A DNA stretch of 64,000 bases from Candidula unifasciata (taxonomy: Eukaryota > Mollusca > Gastropoda > Stylommatophora > Geomitridae). A program made the translations under genes and the position numbers. Position 1 is the first letter of the stretch. Every line of letters starts with the position of its first letter. Positions 55,986 through 64,000 of this stretch are shown here, one piece after another. The notes under the pieces were generated by a model that saw nothing but the letters and a program-made list of their open reading frames with translations, was not told the DNA's origin and searched no databases. The DNA lies in assembly GCA_905116865.2 (NCBI GenBank), contig CAJHNH020000811.1:31001-95000 (forward strand), in the 5' to 3' direction.

Positions 55986-56239
55986 TTTTTTGAAAGCCCT
56001 AGTCAGCTCTTGTCAGGGCCAATTTCCTGGTCATTAGAGCTGAGCGGTTTTGGCCCACGGAATCTTTACAGGTTAGTGTATCGGGTGTTAGCTTGTATGA
56101 CTGGTTAGAAAGTGAGTCATTGCATTTCCTTTAGAGACGTTGTCATAATAGTTGTTTCGATATGATCCACTCCCTCATTGATATCAATCCTTCCCTCAGT
56201 ATAAGCGTCGTGTGACTACTAGTGCCAGTTCTTTGTTGA

Positions 56240-56900
56240 TTATTAAGTACTTTTTGTTTGCCTGGTGTGTCTCTCGGTTTTGGCTATGTCGATCTTAACT
56301 CCCGAGTCTTTCATTCTAGTGAGCGATGTGGAATCACTGTCTCGAAAGTCCTCCAGCCTTTCCAATTCTCTGAGGGCATTAATAATATCAGCATGATCCA
56401 TGGGTTGACCTTCAGCAGTGATAGCGGATCCAGTTAACTTATCAGCCCTTTCGTTTCCACCGACGCCCGCGTGCCAAGGAACGAAGATAAAGACGACGTT
56501 ACGCACAGTGAACTTCTGTAATGGCTCAATCCACTGCCTTCGCACAGAACCTGACTGGATCTATCGGATCATGTTAATGAAATCACTAAGTACACACACA
56601 CATGCACGGGTATAGTTTTGTGTTCTTAGCCATACGAATGCTGGCGTTACTGCCATCACCTCCATCGTCATGCTGCTCGTTGTCATTAAAGAAGCACTGC
56701 TGGCTTCTTTGATTGTTCTGCCCACTGAGCGTGCTGTGGACGCCCAAAGACTTCTTTGATGTCGTTTAGCAGATCCGTCTATGTAGATCAGTACATCTGC
56801 TTCGTCTGAGTTATCGCTGATGAGAGCGTTGACCTCTGCATTGACTATAACCAGCTTTCTGCTCCCTGCATCTTCTGTCGAGCGTGACAATAGATCTTCA
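56240..56900 (-). mobile_element. LINE RNase H domain relic 1
   Basis: Two minus-strand frames. 56890-56561 has DVLIYIDGSAKRHQRSLWAS and MTTSSMTMEVMAVTPAF (the D-G-S and T-M-E-x-x-A-V-T parts of RNase H with catalytic Asp and Glu). 56545-56243 has VFIFVPWHAGVGGNERADKL (the H-A-G-V-x-G-N-E-x-A-D motif). A frame break separates them near 56560. Confidence 0.8.
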
Positions 56901-56949
56901 GGTAACTACTCGCAAGGCCATTCTCTTCCTACCGTAATGATTTATGTGT

Positions 56950-57260
56950 GCCTCCGCACTATTCTCTCTCTCCAAAAGGACCCTTACAACATCACCACAT
57001 CAATTCACCACCAAGTCGTGCAGGACCAGCCAACTGTCTGCTTGTTCGTTTCCCACACACCGGCATTTCAAAAGGACACTAACTACCAGTGACTTCTGAA
57101 ACGATGCTTGCCATTCTTCGTGGAGCATGCCTGTCTCCATCTCTCTCAACATACTGTGTGAGTCAGTCCCAGTTACGAAATATATGTACAGAAGGTTCTC
57201 AAGACAGAGGAAGACTGCAGTGACTGCCTTTACCTCCATTCTCAAACTAGACGTTATGGT
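56950..57260 (-). mobile_element. LINE RNase H domain relic 2
   Basis: RMEVKAVTAVFLCLENLLYI, then SMLREMETGMLHEEWQASFQ, then VGNEQADSW. Same domain as the neighbouring relic but more decayed, so the two insertions or a local duplication lie in tandem. Confidence 0.65.
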
Positions 57261-57765
57261 AACATATACCAGTCGGTTTTTCCCCCTAAGAAAGCGACAT
57301 CCATTCGCTTTTGCTATCAGCCATTCTGCATTTCATCTGCATGTCAACACAAAGCGATCTGTATAGATAATCACATCTCCTGGGCGGGAATTTTCATGAA
57401 ACATTTATTGAACTTATGATTTTGTAGCACCCGCTGGCTATTCCATGCACTCACTGCCAAATGTGATTACAACCCTACACAAGACATTAAGAGCTGATCA
57501 GAACCTTCGCTTACAACCCAATGAAACGGAATCACTAGGTGTAAGGACAGTCTATTCTATTGCACTATCCACAGTCGCAGAAAGACTTCACTATGCCCGT
57601 CATGTCATAAAGTAGCAATATCCCTGAGGAGCGGCAGCTGCAGCCAACAATATAGTATTTTTATTCATTGTCCCTTTAAAAAAAGTTTATTCTGTGCATA
57701 TTTGAACTGTTACATGTTTTATGGCTGAAAGCTCTTATTCTTCCTCCTTCTTTCCCCCAATCTCT
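57261..57765. other. No gene recognised
   Basis: Unclassified. Confidence 0.4.
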
Positions 57766-57767
57766 CA

Positions 57768-57788
57768 TTATATATATATATATATACC

Positions 57789-57819
<31 letters not shown>

Positions 57820-57835
57820 ATATATGTGTCTATGT
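57768..57835. repeat. (TA)n-(CA)n compound microsatellite
   Basis: TA dinucleotides then CA dinucleotides. Confidence 0.95.
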
Positions 57836-58109
57836 ATAACACACCAACAACAAGAATGTCATCGCCAACAACAATAACAATACAGTCACCAAATACAATC
57901 TACCCTCATCGACAGAATTAAATAAATACAAATATTGCCTCGACTACCATGAACAACAAGCACAATAATAACAACAGCAGTAACTCTAGTAAAGAGCTAA
58001 TTTATTGATGATTACATCAAATGCACGCAAAGTATGTAAACACCTAAGATACGAGAGGCAACCCTAGAAATACTCTCGGTCTGTGCATTATAACGTGAGG
58101 CGGTACATT

Positions 58110-58868
<759 letters not shown>

Positions 58869-58998
58869 AAGATTTTAACTTTTCTCTGCACTGTCTCTGA
58901 TCTGTCTGTTTTGTCTGTCTCTGTCTCTCTGTCTCAAGATTTTAACTTTTCTCACTTTTCTCTCTTTGATGTTCTTTTTTTTTCTCTCTCGTTAAACC

Positions 58999-58999
58999 A

Positions 59000-59031
<32 letters not shown>

Positions 59032-59032
59032 A
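58999..59032. repeat. Poly-C run, about 31 bp
   Basis: Uninterrupted C-run. Confidence 0.95.
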
Positions 59033-59122
59033 CACTTCAGCTGTTCAAGGCTTTCTCTTTACTCATGCTTTCTTTTGATCTTAAACGCTCTTTCATTTGT
59101 TCTTCTTTCCTTAACCACCTCT

Positions 59123-59123
<1 letters not shown>

Positions 59124-59172
<49 letters not shown>
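59124..59172. repeat. (CT)n microsatellite
   Basis: C-run then about 20 CT units. Confidence 0.97.
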
Positions 59173-59174
<2 letters not shown>

Positions 59175-59382
59175 ACAGCACAATCTTCATCTGCTCTTTT
59201 GAATCACTCTATCTTTCTCTTTATATCTTTCGCTATCTCTGTCTCTTTTTATATTCTTCTTCCTTCTTTTGTCACTCGCCACCCGCTCTCACCACTAAAT
59301 AATTTCAACGTCTACTGCCTATCAAGTGCACTTGTATTACGAATGACCAGATCAATCAAGCATTTTCTGTGTAAATGGTATG

Positions 59383-59712
59383 TTATAGTTGTCTCCCTCC
59401 CCGATTGCCTGGAGTGTCTTTCTGTTTGTCATTTTTCAGCGCAGGAAGAACTAGTACAGTAGAGGCCACGTTAGGATTGTCTTTCTGTTTGTCATTTTTC
59501 AGTGCAGGAAGAACTGGTACAGTAGAGGCCACACTAGGATCTCTTTCCGGTGGACTTGTTTGGAGATTCTGTGCAGGTAAAACCATTCTCCGGATCTCTG
59601 CAACAACGTTCTGAATCTCCAAGTTCTGGGCCCGAATGTCTCTCATCTCCTGCCATTGCCTGCTCATGGCCTCACGTAGATTTTCTATCTCTTTTCTAAC
59701 GACCTGCTGTAC
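59383..59712 (-). CDS. Terminal exon of a coiled-coil protein
   Basis: Acceptor TTTCATTTCTTTTCTCCAG|GTACAGCAG at 59713-59731, phase 0, then 109 codons to TAA at 59385-59383. It opens VQQVVRKEIENLREAMSRQW, then EMRDIRAQNLEIQNVVAEIR: strong heptad-like spacing of V, I, L and M with charged flanks, so a coiled coil. The tail after MVLPAQNL is Pro/Ser/Asp-rich and contains a 21-residue unit (N/D-P-S/N-V-A-S-T-V-x-V-L-P-A-L-K-N-D-K-Q-K-D) twice in tandem from a 63-bp duplication. Phase and character match the exon at 63923-64000. No poly(A) signal was identified downstream. Gene identity not recognised; no domain beyond the coil is seen. Confidence 0.75.
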   Translation of the reverse strand, partial: VQQVVRKEIENLREAMSRQWQEMRDIRAQNLEIQNVVAEIRRMVLPAQNLQTSPPERDPSVASTVPVLPALKNDKQKDNPNVASTVLVLPALKNDKQKDTPGNRGGRQL

Positions 59713-59769
59713 CTGGAGAAAAGAAATGAAACTCTATTAGTGTGAGACCCAATGGTAATAAGAAAGCAA

Positions 59770-59865
59770 ACAGTGTCAAAGTCAAAGTGCATCTGCCTGA
59801 GAGGTTAAGAGCCAACAGTCTGCACGCAGTAAACTTTATTTCTACATAGATGTGCAGGCACCGCT
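59770..59865 (+). repeat. Dispersed repeat family E fragment
   Basis: AAAGTGCATCTGCCTGAGAG, then AAGAGCCAACAGTCTGCACG, as in 18085-18140. Confidence 0.5.
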
Positions 59866-59939
59866 CAAGGTAGAATTATAATTAATGTCAAGAGAATCAG
59901 TTCATTCCCAGAGATACCTCATATGGTTTGGTCTTTCAA

Positions 59940-60110
59940 ACGTTAATCACCTGCCGAAAGCGTAGCAAAAAAGTACCAACTCCGTAGCTCTAGCAACGAT
60001 ATCCAAAGATCCCAGTAAAATTTACGTTTGTAAACTGAACGACGCGTCCGTAGAACGAACCCATAAGTTTCATAGTGCTTGAGCAAGACAAAGTTAAGAA
60101 GTGGAAAAAC
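59940..60110 (-). repeat. Dispersed repeat family F, copy 2
   Basis: AATCACCTGCCGAAAGCG, CAACTCCGTAGCTC and TAAACTGAACGACGCGTCCG. Pairs with 6431-6668. Confidence 0.55.
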
Positions 60111-60189
60111 AACCATGGTTTTTCGCTAGGCAACAACAGAAAGTGTTGCACGAAGTATTGGGTTATTGCATTATAAAAGGAAAGCTACA

Positions 60190-60405
60190 TATAACTCCTC
60201 TTAACGGCATAAGCAGGTATAGTCTTTCCCCTTGAGTCTAGGGGAGCGCATAGGGCTGAGGTCATCGCTCTTCCTGTCTGGCGTTTTGTTGCCACCTGCT
60301 TGAGGTATTGGATGTTCATTAGACAAACGGTTAAGCTTTCCCTGATGATGGTTCTAATCAAGGTCTCTCTTGGTCTCCCCTTTTTCCTTTCCCAGTAGGC
60401 AGTGG
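60190..60405 (-). mobile_element. LINE RT C-terminal relic (minus)
   Basis: The minus strand encodes AYWERKKGRPRETLIRTIIR, then QVATKRQTGRAMTSALCAPL, the G-R-P-R-x-T...A-x-D-R-x-x-W/x motif series ending in A-L-C-A that closes many animal LINE ORFs. Confidence 0.7.
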
Positions 60406-60735
60406 GATAAAGGAAAAAGACATGATAGGGTAACATGTTTACGGACTATGTTAGGTGTAACGAAGAGAAGTCGAGTTAGGAACGATGATGTCAAAAGGAG
60501 AGCCAGCACAGAACCAATACACATCTATATAAACAGACAACAAATCAAATGTTTTGGCCATGTAACAAGACTGGCAACATACAGGGCCCCACAGAGAGCA
60601 ATGTTATACAGATACAACGGTAACAAAGCTGGAGGTCGACCACGCAGAACATGGACCGCAGAAATATTAGAGAAGCGAACAGAAGAGCTCGCTCTAGAGA
60701 TCTTTTCCTGCGAGAAAAGAAGAAGCAGGGGACGA
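60406..60735 (+). mobile_element. LINE RT C-terminal relic (plus)
   Basis: RRASTEPIHIYINRQQIKCF, GHVTRLATYRAPQRAMLY, then GGRPRRTWTAEILEKRTEEL. A different LINE from its minus-strand neighbour; the two meet head to head. Confidence 0.75.
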
Positions 60736-60844
60736 TAGAATTAGAATTTTCAATTACTTTCCATCGCCAAAACATGTTGGGTATCAGATTTATACATACA
60801 TATTCACTCAGCCATCTAACGTCTTTGGTTATTTCATGAAAAGG

Positions 60845-60990
60845 AGACAAGTGGTTTACATCGTGACGGTGGGAAAACTGGAGGGGGAACCTGGCAGAGG
60901 AAGCCCGTGAGAGAGGACGCTGGACAGTCTGACATCATGGTAGTTCCAGTGTAAAGACAGTGAGACTGTCTCGAAATTCCATTCCACAGG
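60845..60990 (+). mobile_element. LINE family A 3' fragment
   Basis: Encodes VVYIVTVGKLEGEPGRGSPR-like sequence matching the EYIV..GK segment at 20930-20990. Confidence 0.5.
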
Positions 60991-61458
60991 ATAGACATCA
61001 ACGTGCTTCTGGATACGTCAGTTAAGGGGTTTTATATATTCGTTGGTTTTGTTTGATTTTTGTATGTGCTGATGAAGGCGCTGTAGCAGCAACGCTCACT
61101 TTTCGTTTTTGTTTGTTATATTGCATAGCTCGCATATCTACTTTTGGTTCGGTTTTATATCTATCCATCCTATTTAACATGACAGAAACCCCGTTAACCT
61201 AGAACAAGAGACCTCACTCAAGCTTAGAGAGTACGTTCATAAAGCGGTTTTCAATTAACGTCCATAGCGAAGAACGAGACGTCGTGTTGGGCCAGTCATA
61301 TACTGGAGGAAAACAAAGCCGCCATCTGTTGTTGATTTGTTATTAATAACATCAACATCGACCTTGGATGAATTTTCTTATATCTTGTCCTTATTGGACA
61401 ATGTTCTCTAGAAAACGGAGATAAGAAATCGACTGACTGACTGACTTTCTACCTCAGG

Positions 61459-61617
61459 GTAGGGCTTCAAAATAACGAAAAATTGCATCCCACAAGGGGA
61501 TGGCTGAAGTTATAAAATGAGAAATCGTAGTTTCATCTGTTTCTGTCTATAACTTTGAGACGAAAAAATGCATACATCTATATGTGAGATGCAATTTTTC
61601 GTTATTTGAAGCCCTAC
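61459..61617. repeat. Inverted repeat with about 98-bp spacer
   Basis: Left arm 61459-61489 (GTAGGGCTTCAAAATAACGA...) and right arm 61588-61617 (GATGCAATTTTTCGTTATTT...) are complementary except for a 1-bp gap. The right arm is the start of repeat family K. Confidence 0.85.
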
Positions 61618-61775
61618 TCTGGCTCTTGCCAGGGGCCGCATTATAGCCTGACCATAAATATGGTCTAATAGCTGAACGCGGTTTCTGGGTCCTCTTCACG
61701 GGTGATCCTCCTCCACATGGTGGCACTCTGTGTCATCGGGTGTTTATCGCTTGTATGATGTCCTAGTGGGGTAAA
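61588..61775 (+). repeat. Dispersed repeat family K, copy 2
   Basis: TTTCGTTATTTGAAGCCCTA, CTTGCCAGGGGCCGCATTAT and TCATCGGGTGTTTATCGCTT. Confidence 0.7.
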
Positions 61776-61874
61776 AATCTACTACTGCTGTTTCTGTCCG
61801 CACCAAACAAGGTCACCAGATGGAGGAAATAAAATAGAAGTTGTCCTATCTCGATACTGTACAAACAGATACAT

Positions 61875-62054
61875 GGTCGACGTCTGTGGCTTAGGCGTTG
61901 CCAACGAGCTTCGTAATGCCTGGGGGCCGGGTTCGATTCCAGCTGCGGAAGGTTTTTCTTGCTTCGGTTTCGACAGTGGTACCGAGAGCTGAGCGTTTAG
62001 TAGCAATGGCTAAATACTGCATTTAAAATTTGCACACAAAAAAACCACAACAGC

Positions 62055-62111
<57 letters not shown>

Positions 62112-62175
62112 CAAATATATAAAAAAAACTGGGGTTGGTTCTGCATCGTCATGTAAAGGATATGCAACTAACACG
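61875..62175 (+). mobile_element. SINE family B copy with (CA)n in its body
   Basis: Head GTCTGTGGCTTAGGCGTTGC (box A region), box B GGCCGGGTTCGATTCCAGC, then GGTACCGAGAGCTGAGCGTT. A (CA)n array fills 62056-62110, and the tail GGGGTTGGTTCTGCATCGTC follows. Confidence 0.78.
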
Positions 62176-62785
62176 AACAGATACCTGATGCTCAGAAAAG
62201 CTAATTCTGACTTTTCACCGAGGAGAGTCGATGAATACATCGGAAAGCCAGTTTATAAGAATTCTAAATACTCATGTTTCTCCTGCTAACAATCATCAGC
62301 GCAGTAAACGACCTTTGTAAAACATCACTCCCTTTCGAGGCGATGACACACAGAAAACACAACAATAACAGAGATGGGTGGTTGTAGCCCCCTACTAATT
62401 TTCAAAGAGTCTGGTCTTGTTTTGGTGCCTAATAATAATGTCCGAAATGGCATATACTAAGAACCTAATATTCTGAAAAATAGTACGATATGTATAAACG
62501 ACTTTAAAACAAAAAAGTAACTTCTATAAATTATTTTTTTTAAAAAGGGGGTTGGGGGGGGGGAGGGAGGGGTGGCAGCGTAGGACCAGTAAAATTGTCT
62601 GTGGTGTAGAAAGAATTCTCTCTAAAATAATTTTTTTAGGGTGGTGCCTTCCACCTCTCTCTTCCGCCACCCCAACTCTATAAAGTTCACCAACAAAGGG
62701 AAAAAATGTTTCCCTTTTTTGATGCACGACATTCTAAGACTACGTTGCAACAGTTAAGGTCAAAATCGTTTATTTTCACGTTACC
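62176..62785. other. No gene recognised
   Basis: G-rich run at 62546-62572; otherwise unclassified. Confidence 0.45.
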
Positions 62786-62789
62786 GTTT

Positions 62790-63027
62790 TAGGCGTAGTT
62801 AGTTGCGTATCCTTTACAGGACGCTGCAGAACCAATCCCGCATTTATTAGCAGTGGTGGTTTTTCTAGGCAAATTTTTACGTTTAGTAGTTTTCCATTGC
62901 CCTGAACGGTCAGCTCTCGGTACCACTGTCGAAATCAATGTCAGAAAAATCGTCCGCGGCAGGGATTGAACCCGGCACCCAGGCATTACGAAGCGCGTTC
63001 GCAACGCCTAAGCCACAGGCGCCGGCA
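62790..63027 (-). mobile_element. SINE family B copy (intact body)
   Basis: The reverse complement reads GGCGCCTGTGGCTTAGGCGT, box B CCGGGTTCAATCCCTGCCGC, GGTACCGAGAGCTGACCGTT and GGATTGGTTCTGCAGCGTCC. There is no CA expansion; it lies in inverted orientation to the previous copy 600 bp away. Confidence 0.8.
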
Positions 63028-63054
63028 CATTTTAGGTGAAAGAAACTAAATTCT

Positions 63055-63300
63055 ACCTATGTATCGGTTCGTGTTGCCGACCACCCCTCCATACCATGCA
63101 CAAAATCTGTCAAGCATCTTCTCTCGTTGTCTTCCTCTATCCCTCCTTCCAAAGATCTTTCCAGTGGTCAAAACATGTTCTATTTTCCCTCTTCTCATAA
63201 TATGGTCGAAAAATGACGACTGTCTCCTTCTGATGTCTGTGATAAGTTGTCTTCGGGCTCCCGCCTCTTTCAAAACCTCTTGGTTGCTCTTTTTGGCAGT
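63055..63300 (-). mobile_element. LINE family A 3' region, copy 4
   Basis: The minus strand encodes QLITDIRRRQSSFFDHIMRR, then GKIEHVLTTGKIFGRRDRGR and QREKMLD, the best preserved peptide of this segment in the window. Confidence 0.78.
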
Positions 63301-63439
63301 TTTACTGTTACAATTAAGGTCAAAATCTTTAATGTTCTACAATTATCCACACTGGAGGAGACGCTACTCGAATGGTTTATAATGCTGGACACCATTTTTG
63401 GTAAATATATATATATATTTTTATATACACATGTTTGTT

Positions 63440-63665
63440 TTTGTATCCAGAAGCCATGAGTTGTTAACCCTTCGGCTCGGTATTATGGATATCGTAACCT
63501 TTGCTTGATTCACATTTTATAATATACGTATATCTGGGAGAAATGTGGCTTTTCTGCTGCCCACCCCGGGAGTTGAAACCCGGACCACAAGGAGTTCGTC
63601 ACCCCGCTACCGCACCGCAATCTGCTGGTTTAGCCAACTACGCTAGAGAGACGGGCATATAAATT
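63440..63665 (-). mobile_element. SINE family D, full copy
   Basis: The reverse complement matches 18488-18690: TAGTTGGCTAAACCAGCAGA, CCGGGTTTCAACTCCCGG, CCGAGCCGAAGGGTTAACAA and CTCATGGCTTCTGGATAC. Confidence 0.75.
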
Positions 63666-63680
63666 TATTTATAGATTCCC

Positions 63681-63872
<192 letters not shown>

Positions 63873-63922
63873 ATATAAAGTCCAACATTTCGGTACCTAT
63901 GGCAGCTGCCAAGTGTTCTTAC

Positions 63923-64000
63923 CTTTTGTAAGTCGTCATGAAACTTGCGATGGGTGTTGTTTCTGTCATTCTCCATAAGTCGCATCATCCCTTGCTGCTC
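63923..64000 (-). CDS. Internal exon of the coiled-coil protein (partial, runs off window)
   Basis: 26 codons, EQQGMMRLMENDRNNTHRKF then HDDLQK, ending at donor CAAAAG|GTAAGAAC in phase 0. Joining to the exon at 59712 keeps the frame and continues the alternating hydrophobic/charged coiled-coil pattern. The intron between is about 4.2 kb and holds LINE, SINE and GATA repeats. The rest of the gene lies to the right of the window. Confidence 0.7.

Overview
The window looks like nuclear DNA of an animal, most likely a mollusc and probably a gastropod. This is inferred from spliced coding exons with GT/AG borders, many decayed LINE reverse-transcriptase 3' ends, several tRNA-derived SINE families, and a very high load of microsatellites and minisatellites. 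No prokaryotic gene, operon, rRNA, CRISPR array or intact mobile-element ORF was seen. Most long open frames are low-complexity artefacts.

Layout. 0-10 kb: LINE/SINE debris, a 292-bp MITE-like element, and a weak Ig-like fragment on the minus strand near 8.3-8.7 kb. 10.2-14.8 kb: a 4.6-kb almost pure pyrimidine tract, followed to about 16 kb by sequence that looks like poorly polished long reads. 16-22 kb: trinucleotide arrays, SINEs and LINE ends. 22.56-24.21 kb: the one long, complex plus-strand coding exon, encoding a disordered Ser/Thr/Asn-rich C-terminal region. 25.5 kb: a 31-bp array. 28.15-32.0 kb: a 3.8-kb minisatellite with 30/33-bp units and a higher-order duplication. 33-39 kb: repeats. 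39-55 kb: a split minus-strand gene. 55-64 kb: LINE RNase H relics, a 760-bp TCTA/TCTG array, and a second minus-strand gene with a coiled-coil C-terminus that leaves the window at its right edge.

The main biological content is the minus-strand gene at 55.0-39.4 kb. Its parts are a signal peptide and linker with the first half of an Ig domain (55005-54286), the second half of that Ig domain (50952-50798), a W-x-x-W-x-x-C-x-x-C exon resembling a thrombospondin type-1 motif (47319-47183), and a second split Ig domain (43356-43164 and 39529-39373). Intron phases agree at most junctions. The model predicts a secreted or membrane Ig/TSP1-like protein, loosely reminiscent of FAM187-type proteins. 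Exon 1 needs two single-base frame corrections, both near homopolymers, so the locus is either a pseudogene or carries assembly errors.

The most striking structure is a 27-bp minisatellite of about 60 units. It begins exactly at the 5' splice site of exon 1, and each unit carries a copy of that donor region. The nine donor copies nearest the exon (including the real one) keep the GTAAGT consensus, while most distal copies have decayed to GTAATT.
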